Below, one piece after another: positions 23,474-34,770 of a stretch of DNA of 64,000 bases; position 1 is the first letter of the stretch, and each line of letters starts with the position of its first letter. The stretch lies in NCBI GenBank assembly GCA_035578905.1, contig JAQJVL010000668.1, positions 124,001-188,000 on the forward strand, written 5' to 3'. Position numbers and translations under genes: made by a program. The stretch comes from Stictocephala bisonia (taxonomy: Eukaryota; Arthropoda; Insecta; Hemiptera; Membracidae). Under the pieces are notes generated by a model, which saw only the letters and a program-made list of their open reading frames with translations, made no database searches and was not told the origin of the DNA.

Positions 23474-23740
23474 TAACTATCCATACAATGGATCACATAG
23501 TTTCAGAGCGCCCCTTGTGCTGTTTTACGGAGGGATGGATTAGCTAGCAAAAATATAAGCAGCGAGGCAGGTCTTAAATGGCTCGACGGATTGGATTTAC
23601 CCCTGTGACAGGAGATCACTTTACATTTTTATTTCTATTAATATCTAGTGACTTTTCGAATTGTTCCAAGTTAAACATAGCTTTTATATAATTTTAAAAT
23701 TTTTAAAATGGTAGCTGACAAAAGAATTATAAGCTGTATA
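23474..23740 (+). pseudogene. LINE-Z copy B: extreme ORF2 C-terminus and 3' UTR
   Basis: Plus-strand reading gives TMDHIVSE, then after a frame change ISSEAGLKWLDGLDLPL and stop, matching the tail of copies A and C. The 3' UTR keeps 'gagatcactttacattttta' and 'aatggtagctgacaa'. It is 5'-truncated to ~270 bp and opposite in orientation to copy A, 660 bp away. Confidence 0.75.
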
Positions 23741-24418
23741 TATAATTTAACTAACCATATTCATGTCTAAAATATCAAAATAATTAATTATTAATTCACC
23801 TTTAAATGTTCTGTATAACTTCCATAATATTTGTAACGTTCAAATGTTTAAGAAAAACATTTTAATATTTTTTAATTTCCAACATGCTCCCAAATAAAAT
23901 AGGTAGCACAAAGAGTTGTTAGAAATAATAATTAGTTGGCTGAATTGTAACGAAAGATAAGTTTCATTAAAATTTCCATCAATTAGATTGTACGTTGAAA
24001 CTAAATTAAGTTAACAATAAATCAACATATTTTTTAAAAAATAGTAACAAAAAGTGAAAGTCTTAAAATTTTAATAAATACAGATATTTCATATTTATAA
24101 ATACATTACATCCTCAAACTTCAACTGATTAAATATATATCATGTTATTTAAATTCAGTCATCTTGATAAAGTACTCCTAAGGGGTAGAAATCACCCCTT
24201 AAAGATTGTTCCATAAGAATAACATTTGGTTGATTTTAGTAAATTAATAACAGCTATTTTTTTAGTAAATAAACATATTTATTTTGTATGTTTGACATTG
24301 TACTATTGATCCCACATAACACTCTGTAATTAATGCATTTGTAACATTATACTTATGAATTTTATCTTCAGCTGTTAAACAAAAACAAATAAATTGAACA
24401 AGTTTGAAAAAGGCTAAG
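23741..24418. other. AT-rich DNA
   Basis: Nothing coding. Contains a small hairpin 'taaggggt...acccctta' around 24179-24202. Confidence 0.4.
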
Positions 24419-24436
24419 TAATACCCTAGGGTATTA
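24419..24436. other. 18-bp perfect palindrome
   Basis: TAATACCCTAGGGTATTA is its own reverse complement over all 18 positions. It could be a protein-binding site or chance; nothing else marks it. Confidence 0.7.
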
Positions 24437-24554
24437 TTTATATTAATAAATAGGTAGCAACGTAAGTATTGTGAGTGAGATACTGTAAATACATTTAATA
24501 TTATGATTTTCGGTTATAACGTTATTCTACTATTATTTGTAGTCAAAAGTCACA

Positions 24555-24628
24555 TGCCCAGTCCGAAGTGTATCTAGCGCAGCGAGCGTCGGGGTTGGCA
24601 CGCGAAGCGTGCAGGGGTGTCCCCTTGT
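24555..24628. repeat. Short GC-rich dispersed motif, copy 2
   Basis: Counterpart of 19008-19068. It contains a perfect small hairpin 'cacgc-gaa-gcgtg' and the GC-rich block 'gcgcagcgagcgtcggggtt' in otherwise AT-rich DNA. Confidence 0.6.
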
Positions 24629-24942
24629 GCTTATATATTTTTGTATCGCTTTCTTAATATTTTTTTTATGTCATAAGTCAACGCATACTCGGTATATTCA
24701 GATTTTAAGTCACTGAATACGTTTTTATAAGTTCAATTTCTCCTTCCTTAGCTTAGCTCGTCTCTCTTATATGACATGTATGGAAAAGAGTAAATCTAAT
24801 TACAATGAACTTTTATCATAAATAACAATATGATATTTTTCAATCTTTCTCAATTCACAAGTTAAACAGGCGTTTAAAAATAAGAAAAGTATTTTTATTT
24901 ATTCACCAATAAATGTTCATGCATTAAGAATGTTTCACTTAC

Positions 24943-25031
24943 CTAATAGATAGTCCAAAGTTTCGCATTTGGCAAGATGGAAGAGCGAATTGATCCATAT
25001 GAATTAGAGAAGAATATCGCACCAGCAGTAT
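24943..25031 (-). CDS. Candidate internal exon of an unidentified host gene (89 nt)
   Basis: On the minus strand an acceptor 'gaatttaatttcag' precedes 25031 and a consensus donor GTAAGTG follows 24943. The exon is GC-richer than its surroundings and is open in phase 0, reading ILLVRYSSLIHMDQFALPSC then about nine more residues, leaving two bases for the next exon. A second phase is open until a stop at the very last codon. The opposite strand also has a short open reading (FGKMEERIDPYELEKN) but poorer splice sites. Phase 0 fits the candidate first exon at 31005-31141, which ends exactly on an ATG. No protein family was recognised, so this is a structural call only. Confidence 0.4.
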
Positions 25032-25060
25032 CTGAAATTAAATTCAATCATATTTAAATA

Positions 25061-25456
25061 CAGGGTATTTCTTTTAAAACACAGCCCATGATTTGAAATG
25101 GGTTGAATTTCACTACAATACTGAGCACACAATTAAGAATATGCCCTCATATAGTTAATACAATGGGTTCAGAAAATACTGTTCGAAAGCATATTGACAT
25201 AAAACAAACGATTTTGTTTTAAAATATTCCTCCACAATAAACACGCTTTGGTTTTTGTTCAAAACCATGTTTCTAACCTCAACTTGATGACATTGCACGA
25301 AACCCAAATTCAGGGAACAAGAAAGTTACAATGTAAATCAGCTGATAGCCAAGGAATGAGAAGGAACCATAGCTGCCAACCTATGAACTTGTAATTATTT
25401 TAAACCTTCATTTTCTGTACTTGTAATTAGGGTTGCGTTTTAAACGAAACGCCTTG
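25061..25456. mobile_element. 396-bp inverted-repeat MITE with TA target site
   Basis: Left tip CAGGGTATTTCTTTTAAAAC and right tip (reversed) CAAGGCGTTTCGTTTAAAAC form imperfect ~28-bp terminal inverted repeats. TA flanks both ends (25059-25060 and 25457-25458), as in Tc1/mariner-type elements. No coding capacity. Confidence 0.7.
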
Positions 25457-25514
25457 TATATCACATGTTAAGAAAATTAAAGATAAAATAAAATATCTCA
25501 TAAATTTAAATATA

Positions 25515-26060
25515 CAGGGTGTCCAAAAAGTCCCGGATCGGTTAAATATTTTTGAAACTTTTTATGATATATAGACAAAACAATTGGTACCAAGTTACTG
25601 GACATAAAAACCTATTTTAAATATAATCAGTAACCCACTACCTCCTTAAGGGAACGGCCCGCCTAGGTAGTCGGAAGAAAACCTTAAATGTAAGTATAGG
25701 TCGATATGCATACCATTTTAAAGTTTTAAATTATTAGAATATCATGCCGCAAACTAGACCTCAAAAGTCTAATCCTAAACAAAATGGCGGCGCTCGAAAG
25801 TTGCAATATTGATCGTACGTGCATGTTCAAGTATGGCTTAATTTTATTGCTACCATATCAGATGAAGCTACAAAACTCCACACATGATTACTGTACACAA
25901 ACAACTACTTTAAGATGTATTCAGTGTCCTGCTATTCTTCTATGAAAATGGTCTACGAGGGGTCAGTAGAAAATATTTAATGTAAGCATAGGTTGATATG
26001 CACATAATTTTAAAGGGCTGGTCAAGCAAAGAAGAATGCCGCAAACCGCACTTTAAAGAC
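25515..26060. mobile_element. Single-armed relative of the fold-back element at 59432-60782
   Basis: Starts TATA-CAGGGTGTCCAAAAAGTCCCGG. Two direct modules follow. Each carries '(g/a)taggt(c/t)gatatgca' and 'attttaaag', then 'atgccgcaaac', at ~25696-25770 and ~25986-26050. The same two-module order occurs in the left arm of 59432-60782 ('gcataggtcaag(t/a)(a/t)gtacatc' twice, ~285 bp apart). No right terminus was found, so this copy is half an element. The 91-residue frame overlapping its right part has no recognisable product. Confidence 0.65.
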
Positions 26061-26339
26061 ATTTATATTCTTTATTTAAAAGATGAAGTTAAGTCCAAGA
26101 ATATCTCACGACATATGAAGGTAGCTGCAAAGTTTATCCCTCAAAGGAGTTTATCTGCACCAACAAAAGCCACATGTTGTAAAGGCGGGATAAAAGTTCC
26201 GCCCCCAGACACCCAGTTCTCAACTTCTTCCCCTCAAGGGGCATTACATATTCACTTCAAAAACTCTGTGTGAACATGATTTATTTTCCATTTCTTCGAT
26301 ATTCACGACTTGTCGAATCCAATGACATTGCTAGACTTG

Positions 26340-27050
26340 CCCATTTAATCTTCAGGTTTAGTTAGGTAGGTTTAGCAATAGCTAAACTCACTCAATTTAA
26401 TCATTAGGTTAAGTTATTGCTACACTCACTCAGTTTAATCTTTAGGTTCAGTTAGTTTAAGTTGTTGCTAGATTTATTCAGTTTAAATTTTAGGTTTAGT
26501 TATGTTATGTTATTGCCAAACTCGTTCAATTTAATCTTAAAACTTAGTTAGGTTAGGTTATTGGTACACTCACTCAGTTTAATCTTTAGGTTTAGTTAGG
26601 TTAGGTTATTGCTAAACTCACTATGTTCAATCTTTAGATTTAGTAGGTTAGGTTATTGTTACACTTGCTCAATTTAATCTTGATGTTTAGTTATGTTGGC
26701 TTATTGCTACATTCGCTCAGTTTATTAATCTTTAGGTTTAGTTAGATTAGGTTAGTTCTACACTCGCAAAGTGTAACCTTTAGGCTTAGTTAGGTTAGGT
26801 TAATACTACACACTCATTCATTTAAATATTTATGGTTGGTTAGGTTAAGTTATTGATACACCCTTTAAGTCTATTGTTCAGGTTTAGTTAGGTTAGGTTA
26901 TTGCTAAACTCACAGAGTTTAATATTTAGGGTTTGTTAGGTTATGTTATTGCTACACTCACTAAGTTTATTGTTTAGGTTTAGTTATGTTTGGTCATTGC
27001 TAAATTCGTTCAGTTCAATCTTTAGGCTCAGTTAGATTAGGATACCTTCT
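26340..27050. repeat. Old 48-bp minisatellite, ~15 units
   Basis: The unit approximates 'ctttaggtttagttaggtta' + 'ggttattgctacactcactc' + 'agtttaat'. Units range 45-51 bp with many substitutions, so the array is old. Each unit contains one GTTAGGTTAGGTTA-like core. One more isolated core sits at ~27493-27530. Confidence 0.9.
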
Positions 27051-28139
27051 AATCAATAAGAAAATTACACACTACTAATTACTAAAACCTTTTCTGTTTT
27101 TGTGTATTATATAGTTTGTATATCATAGAACAGCATAGAAACGCGTGGAAAAAGCCACACAATATCATAAGTGCCTGGTAAGCTCTTTGTTCTATTCCTA
27201 GTAGTGTAGAGCTATGGCTATATTAGGAATATAGTGATTACATCTAATGAAATCACTCTAGGAAATTGCGGGAATAATTAAAACAATATAATTTACATAT
27301 ATCATCATGCCACAGCAGATACCAAATCAAAATGAACGTATAAACGTACATTATATGTACCGTAACTTGTATGTACGGTTCTTTATATGTACGGGAGAGG
27401 GTCAATAACCCCGTATAGGGTGTGTCCATAGGAAGTGTGGGTAAGTATGGCTGGGTAAATACTATCGTACGTGAATGGATAGGTGGAAAGCATTAGTTAG
27501 GTTAGGTTATTGCTACATTCACTAAATTAAATGTCATTCTTTAATAATTTTAAATTAAAGAACTTATGGTACACTTGATTGTACTTTTTAGTAGCCCTAC
27601 ATTGTGTTCACTATAACTCATTATAATAATAATAATAAACACGAGCTGTACAGTTGAATTAGAACCATGTTTTAGGCCGGCAACGGTAAGATTGTAAGTC
27701 TACTATAGGGCTGTCGACTTCTCAGCGGTGATTTAGCATTTTGAGAAACTGCTCCTTAAATGCAATTCCATTACATTGTCGAATTAATAGTTTAAACCAT
27801 CTAATAGCCAATATTAGTTACTTGAATATTTAACATTTAATACCCGATCTGCTATGCTGGAAGATATATTATCTCTTATATCGCTTATTTCGCCATGAAG
27901 TCTTTTCTAAAACTTATGTCACAATGTGGAGTGGAGAACGCCTGCGACTAGCCAACGCAATATAGGTACTGAATACATGTGGCCTAAAGAGGACTGCAAG
28001 GCGCTCGAGTTGAGATTGTAGGCTACTAACAGGATATTGATGTATAGGTGGAGGAATAACCCTGTCCAGTCATATAAATCTTGTGTTGTAGCACCCTCCC
28101 ACGTTTAAAGGGAACCACGCAGTTTCGTGTGTAAAAAGT
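27051..28139. other. Unassigned DNA with decayed satellite scraps
   Basis: 27395-27490 contains degenerate satellite-like wording ('gagagggtcaataac', 'gggtaaatactatcgtacgt'). 'tatatgtacggttctttatatgtacggg' is a short direct repeat. 27880-28050 is GC-richer but has no convincing frame. Confidence 0.4.
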
Positions 28140-28640
28140 GTATGGATGGGTTGTTAAATGTCACATATAAAGGGTGGGTGGGAGGATCAATAGCACTATT
28201 TGTGTTGGCGATTGGGTAGTTCAATACCACCGTACTTATATGGGTGTGTGGGAGGTTCAATACGTACGTTTATTGGTGGGTGGGTGGAGCAATACATGCA
28301 TGAATGGGTGGGAATTCCACCATATGTGTAGAGTGGTGGGTATGTCAACAATATCGTACGGTATATGTATACGTGAAGGAGAGAGTCAATTACCACCGTA
28401 TGCGCATAGAGTAGAGGGTGTGTCCATAGGAATACTGGATGGTATGGGTGGGTAAATACCATTGTACGTAAATGGATAGATGGAAAGGCTCAATATAACC
28501 GCACGTGTACGGTAGTGTGGGAGGGTCAATACCACCGTACGAGTATGGATGGGTGCGAGGGGTTTATAGGTGGGCGTGTGGGTCAATAGCACTGTACCTG
28601 AATGCCTGTGTATGTGTGTGGAGGGGGTTCTGTTTCTAGA
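28140..28640. repeat. Decayed relative of the 36-bp satellite
   Basis: About a dozen poorly matched monomers, such as 'gggtgggtgggaggatcaat', 'gggtagttcaataccaccgt', 'gtgggagggtcaataccacc' and 'gggtcaatagcactgta'. Spacing is irregular (about 36-60 bp). The two overlapping opposite-strand frames are by-products. Confidence 0.8.
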
Positions 28641-29035
28641 TAGTAGACTTATCTTTGGAAAAATAAATTCATTGATAAAGGAAATATAAAAAATAGAAAT
28701 AAAACGTGGAAATAATTTATCGCCGTCAATTATCACAATCAAAGGCTGGACCATTCTTCATTCCACTCTTGGTATAGTCTCTGTCTGTCGTTGATTGGCC
28801 TTAAAATATTTCCGCATTTTCAATGTTCGTTTAATTTGATTGGTCACGCCATAAATGTATCATCTACATAATTTTGTAAAATAAATAAACCGAAAACCAA
28901 AATAATTCAGACACTTACCCTATTGAAAAAAAAATATTTCTATAACTGATTTATTTCATCAAAATTTCCCAGTAGGGACTCTATATCACCTTGTAAAATT
29001 TATTTTCGTCCTCGTGTCTTTCTATTTTTATTTTT
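28641..29035. other. AT-rich DNA, nothing recognised
   Basis: No feature seen. Confidence 0.4.
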
Positions 29036-29039
29036 ATAT

Positions 29040-29450
29040 TCATTATTAAGACGCCAATCTTCAAGATAGGGGCGAATGAGTGTGATGAGTATAGATGAAC
29101 AACTGTAGTAATTTTTACTTAAGGTTGACTGTTCCTTAGAAAGGCCTATTTATTTATTAGCTCTATAACCAGAATAATTAAAGTAGCTCCTAAAGCTTTA
29201 CGTGGAATCCGATCGATGTAGTTATTGGTCTGATGCTTAGCTAATTGACGGTATGATATTTAATTCTCTTCCTTACACAATACCCAAACCTTAAAACCCT
29301 AGACAACTTAATTAGTAATCAGGCTGATGGAAACCAATGAGCCTGCACCGTTTCGGTATTTAGATAAACCGAGAACAGATAATCCCTACATCTCTCAGTC
29401 CCCAAGTAGCTGGATTACAGCACTGCAAAACTAGTGCTGACTTATTTCAA
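29040..29450 (-). mobile_element. SINE-1, diverged copy
   Basis: The 3' end lies at 29045 ('taagacgccaatcttcaaga'), the body at 'ctttacgtggaatccgatcg', and the head on the minus strand is 'gtcagcactagttttgcagt' followed by 'gctgtaatccagctacttgg' (29444-29405). The centre is partly rearranged: 'ccgagaacagataat' lies where the B-box region should be. Confidence 0.7.
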
Positions 29451-31004
29451 GGTCACTGCTATCAAATATTGGGTAAAATCAAAATTAAATTAGTCAAATA
29501 TTTTCAATTTCTTTGTACTCCTTTGAAAACCACCTATTCCCGTATTTTCAAGATAACAAGTATTCTTGTATGTACTGTTTTATTTTTTCATGAAAATCAA
29601 ACAGAATTGAAAGATTTGTGTAATAACCAGAATTAAATGTTAAAGCTCCCTTTAGGTATTAAATATGCTGTTCCTATTGTTATATAATAACCAAGTACAC
29701 AATGTAAACGGCTCGAGGCCGCAGGCTGAGTACAGGAGTTGTTTGTATATCGTTTACTCTGTCTCGCCGTAGGGTTGAAGCTCTTACTGTGTTTCCATGA
29801 ACACTTCCAAGACATTCAAGTCGTCTTTTCACACTCATTCCTTTGTTCTTGTTTAGCTTTCTTTTTAATCCTTAACTCTCTTAAATGGAGTAGCAAAAAG
29901 GATTAAATTTGTTAAATAGAGCCGAAACAGGTCAGCCTCTCCTTTTAAAAAAATTGAATTAAATTAAAATTAATAAAAAAATTAATAAAATTTTAAAAAA
30001 TTGAATAAAATTAAATTAAGAGAATATTTGTATGTAACACTAAACTTCATAAAATCATACATGCTTAAAGAGAGTTCATAAGAGTACTATTATATTATTT
30101 TTTGCACGGATTCTTTTGTATCCATTTTTTATGGATTAAGTTTTATATCGAATCTAGAGGATAACTTCTAATATCCTGATTTTGTGCAATTACTGATTGC
30201 AAATGAAATATTTCAATCGTAAATTAGTATAAGTTAGAATTAACTTCTCCACTTTCAAAGTAGTAGACACCGGAAATGTGTCATAATCGCTGTATTTCTT
30301 AATTGCATCATATGGTGTCTTTAATTGCATGAATGAGTTAGAAACCCCAACTTAACGTAGCGCTATCTAGCTAAATTTAACTGTTTTGTTTAATTAAACG
30401 CACCCTATTAAAACATAACCTAAAATATTGTTAAGTTTGATTAACTTACACTAGGTTGAGTTGTTACATTTTTTAGGTTAGATTTTTTCAACAATTAAAT
30501 TTCTGTAAGACGTCGAATTTGACTGTGGGAAACTGCCAATATTGAAAATGATATTCTCAATTTATGGAATTTTCCTTTAACAATAATCATGTTGACTTGC
30601 GAATGTGTCTATCTCGTTACCGATATCTTCAACATTGCACTTTTTTCTCTTTTTATACTCTGTCATATTTTAAATTGGATAAAATGGGCTAGTCATTAAA
30701 GTTCGTAATCACTAACGGAAATATACCATAAATAATCAAGCAATACTGACAGTCAACTTCATACTGTACATTAAAGTAGATGGCTTAAAAATACTTAACC
30801 TCACCCAAAAATTATAACTCATCAATTAGAGTGTCGCTATTTTAAACAAATAACTTATTCTAGTATTCCCTTACCAAACAAATACTTAGTTGTATTATAC
30901 TAAAAGAAATATTATAATTAACAAAATGCCTGAGCAGTACATACCATTAATATTGGCGTCTGTCTTGTAATCGACATAAAACTACACTACACTTCAAAAC
31001 TCAC
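29451..31004. other. AT-rich DNA, no gene recognised
   Basis: 29640-29830 is GC-richer and has a 60-codon minus-strand frame without recognisable features. The remainder is AT-rich. If the exons at 24943-25031 and 31005-31141 belong together, this is intron. Confidence 0.4.
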
Positions 31005-31141
31005 CATGATTAACAATCAGAATCAAAGCGCTACACGTTACACATTGTCTGGCACAGGCTGTCCAACGTAAAAACGAAAACTTAATTCACAACTACAATC
31101 CTTCCTTCCACGTTGACTTCGCACTGTGTATTGTTCGAACT
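31005..31141 (-). promoter_or_regulatory. Candidate core promoter and first exon of a minus-strand gene
   Basis: On the minus strand an arthropod-type initiator TCAGTT (A+1 at 31141) starts a 137-nt block ending ...AATCATG|GTGAGT, a start codon fused to a consensus donor at 31005/31004. No TATA box is seen 30 bp upstream. The leader contains one upstream ATG opening a four-codon frame (ATGTGTAACGTGTAG). The first downstream candidate exon (24943-25031) is open in the matching phase. This is a hypothesis built from splice and initiator signals alone. Confidence 0.3.
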
Positions 31142-33770
31142 GAATAAGAATGGTTGTAAGAATGGTTGCGTTCACTTCACCTGCGACTGATTGAAGGCGT
31201 CGGCTTGATGAACGTTGATCATATAGGTTACAGAAATCACAGAAAATATCTAACCAAGCTTACTAGTAGTTCAACATTTATATAATTACTCATAAATCAA
31301 TTATTTATAAAGTTTGTTAACCATAAAATTAAATGCAATTAATTTTTTAAACAGCTGCTAAATAAAACTGCATATTAAATATGTTTTATGTCTACTCTAG
31401 CAGTGTCAGATTTCACCTATCAACAACATTATATATAATCAAAGTTCTTTATGTTTGTGTACCAAACTTGAAAATTTAGTGAATGGATTTGCTTGAAATT
31501 TTACTTAACATTACATTTATATAAAACAGTATTTTTATCATAAATGTAGTTCCTTAAATTTTAAATAGGAAAAGGGCATTTCCAGTCCTACCTACATTTC
31601 ACAAATGAAAATACATGTCGGTGCTGACAAAATGCTACTTTGGTCATTTATTACAATGATCAGATTATTGTTTATCATGTAAACACTGTAAGTTACTGTT
31701 TTAGATAAAATCAAGTAAACAATCAACCTTTATTTTTCTAACCACTAAAATAAAAAATAACGACTAATTGTTAGTATCGTATTTTATATAAAATTAGACA
31801 TAAACAGAAAATTCTTCAGTGTGAGGGTATAATGTGAAAACTGAAATCGACTCTTGCCAAGTTAAAACCAGAGTAATGTTTGGTAGAAAGTAAAACTTTA
31901 ATAAGAAAACTTTGAACGCTTTCGAAAGAAACACTGCAGTGCTTTCTGTACCGTTATAATTATGTGTTGTTTTACAATGTTTGTGAAACGTTGTACATGT
32001 TTATATTAAACTTTCCTGCTGTTTTTATTTCAGTAAATAAGGCATTCTTTCTGTTACTGGTGTTATTTAAGAAGGTGATTTTAGAGATATCAATGAATAT
32101 GTACTGCGAATAAGTGTTGTTATGGTGGATGAACGATTGTTATAATTATTTCTACGATCAAGAGATGTTTAGACAGGACGATTAAATAACAGACTAATAA
32201 GAAGTGAAACTAAAGGACTTACAACCTATTGACAAATCCAAACTATGCAGGGTTGGTAAAAAATCAGTAATATATTTATTAATTTTTAAAATATTGAAAG
32301 AAATATAATGAAACTTTGAAATTATGTACATGTCGCTATGCCAAACATTTAGACATATTTTACTCATTTTTTGATTAGCCAGGAAAGACATCTTATCAAT
32401 TTTAAATATAAGCCTACCTCAAGTTATACCTCATTTTAAAGGTCTTAGTGCAATCTGAGGTCAAAAGAATGATCCAATTAGAAAATACAGTCTTTCAAAT
32501 AACTTAAGCTTATTTAACTAAAACTTCTTAAAACACAAGGATTAGATAATTATTATCCATTGCTTGCAGCCATAATTTTACTGACATAATATGAGAAATT
32601 AATTCATTTTACAATGAAATATGTAGCAAATGATTATAATAAGTTTTAAAAACTATTTTTAGGGTATAGCTATGGCCACAATGGTTTTAATAACTTGTCT
32701 TATTTTTATTTTTCTTAAATAACAGTTACTTTTATAACGCAGTCTTTCAAATAATCTATGAAATACTCAAAAAAGAGACCTGAAACAGAGATAAATTATT
32801 AAATAAATAGCTGTATAACTAAGAAATATTACTTATATGACATTAAATTCTTTAATTGGCTGTATTTTCTGACTGTCTCATCCTTTTGACTTCAGGTTTA
32901 CACTTTTGTATTGTACAAACCTTTAAAGCGAAGTATAACTCGAGATACGCTTACATTTAAAACGTTTAATATTTCCTTGATCCCCTGGCTATGCAAAAAA
33001 CGAATAAAATATGTCTAAATAATTAGTATAGGGACATGTACATAACTAAACAGCTCCATTAAAATTGTTTTAACAGTTTTTAAATTAATAAATATATTCC
33101 AGGCTGTTGCCTAACCCAGTATAATGTCTTGTATACTTAAATTATAAATCAAAAACTCAACGCCAAGGAAATGGTAATAATTTGTTTTGATTATAGTTGG
33201 ACACAAGATATTTAATTGTTTATTAGTTATTATTTGTATATTTTTTATTGGCCCTGAAAACTTTAAACTCTGGTCAGTCTAACTCGTAAGTTTTTACTGC
33301 ATACTGTTGAACATTCAATCATTATTCTATTCATTACTATTTTTTTCATTCATTATAGTAATAACTCATAAACCAAGTCATTTATTCAACAGTGAATATG
33401 AAGAGATAATGGATTTTTGTATTTATTCATTGATATTCAGCAGAGCAGGGTCCACTAGTGGTTTTTTTAAAATCCCTTTTTCTTTTTGTTTTATATGTGA
33501 GACTTAAGTATGAAAATGGAAATTCCCTGTTGTCATTCAAGATTCTTTGCACTCTACGTGTATTTGACTGCGTCCAAGTTACTTTCAATACAGAGTATAA
33601 AATGCAAAATGATGAAGTACTAACTTCAACTGCGTACAACTGGCAATATCATCCTTATGTAGGCGCAAAGATAAGCATACTTATTAAGTTTTTACTAATG
33701 CTGTCTAGGAATGTTTGTTTCCCATCAGTTACAGTTAATTCAATAATAACAGCACTTTTAAGTTAAGTTC
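31142..33770. other. AT-rich DNA, no gene recognised
   Basis: Short frames around 33307-33766 overlap each other on both strands and show no domain or codon bias. No repeat relationship was noticed. Confidence 0.4.
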
Positions 33771-33774
33771 ATTA

Positions 33775-33995
33775 TTCATTAGTAAGACGCCGATCGTCCA
33801 GATATGGGCGAATATGAGAGGCAAATGAGTGTAATGAATGTAGGTAAATGAGTGTAGTCATTGTTACTAAATAAGGTTGACTGTTCCTCAGAAATAGCTG
33901 TTTTTAATAGCCCCAATAGCCAAGGCGACTATGGAACCTTCAGCTTTCCGTGGAATCTGAATCCCATAGTGTTGGTCTGATTTCAGCTAAATATG
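33775..33995 (-). mobile_element. SINE-1/SINE-2 3' half (head missing)
   Basis: 'taagacgccgatcgtccaga' (33783-33802), 'gtgtagtcattgttactaaa', 'ggttgactgttcctcagaaa' and 'gtgttggtctgatttcagct' are the shared 3' body read in reverse. It is truncated where the SINE-1-specific part begins. Confidence 0.75.
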
Positions 33996-34367
33996 ATACA
34001 TAACACTTATTATTTATAATTAAACTAGTAACATAAATTATTAAAATTATAAAGGAGATATAATAATAGTATTTCCTTTTCTTATAACAATTGCACAAGT
34101 TAAATTAAATTTTTTGAACATCCTGAACAATATTTACAATAAAAGATTCAATAAACTGGAACTTTTAACTTACTTCAGCTGAATTAAATTTCTGTCAAAT
34201 ACAGAAATGGAAGTAAAATTTTCATCATGAAAATTTGGTTTAATAAGTTAAGGATGGGGTGTAATTATTTTTAAAATAATCTTTTAATTTATGAAATTAA
34301 GTGAAACAAATAATTTGATATATTTCTTTACAAAGCTGAAAATTGTTAGCATATACTTGTTCTTAAT
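33996..34367. other. AT-rich DNA, nothing recognised
   Basis: No feature seen. Confidence 0.4.
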
Positions 34368-34770
34368 TGTTCGTTTGTCATTGGGCTATTAATTAATGAC
34401 ACTTTCTAAGGAGCCTGCCTTAGTTTGTAACAACAGTTATGTAATTAGCATAATATGTGTTGGTACATATAAAGTACATGTAAACGTCACTCAACACAAA
34501 TGTATTACTATATAAGCACAAAATGTGAAAAATATATTACAATACAAGTACAAAATGCACAAATATTATAGTGGTCAATTTTGGTGAACCACGCTCACCT
34601 TCCTCAGACCAGAGCGATTCACAAAAGAATTTGTGTTGTGTGACGTTTACTTGTACTGTTTGTAACAATGACTACATTCGCACATCTACACTCTTCACAC
34701 TCATTCTAAATCCATATTCACCCATATCTTGATGATCGGCGTCTTAGAATAAATAAATTAATAAAAAATA
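34368..34770 (+). mobile_element. SINE-2 3' half, interrupted by a 224-bp insert
   Basis: 'gtttgtcattgggctattaattaatgacactttctaagg' matches the SINE-2 body of 22131-22488. After the insert it resumes 'gtttgtaacaatgactacat' and finishes 'cccatatcttgatgatcggc' + 'gtcttag' with an A-rich tail (aataaataaattaataaaaa, ~34748-34767). The head is missing. Confidence 0.8.
34434..34657. mobile_element. 224-bp insert with 11-bp target duplication
   Basis: GTTTGTAACAA occurs at 34423-34433 and again at 34658-34668, directly flanking the insert; an uninterrupted SINE has it once. Inside, 'agtacatgtaaacgtcactc' (~34470) and its near reverse complement 'gtgacgtttacttgtact' (right end) form ~32-bp inverted repeats, the left one starting ~37 bp in. 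A 9-11-bp duplication with inverted repeats would fit a Mutator-like element, but the asymmetry leaves this open. Confidence 0.65.

Noticed and set aside
26340..27050. Telomere or subtelomere
   Set aside because: TTAGG-like cores are embedded in a 48-bp unit and never run as uninterrupted telomeric repeats; the array is internal.
28910..28960. Small exon suggested by 'cacttac' (minus donor)
   Set aside because: No acceptable acceptor and only AT-rich sequence between.
33307..33766. Overlapping 66-102-codon frames on both strands
   Set aside because: Mutually overlapping, AT-driven, without motif, splice signals or codon bias.
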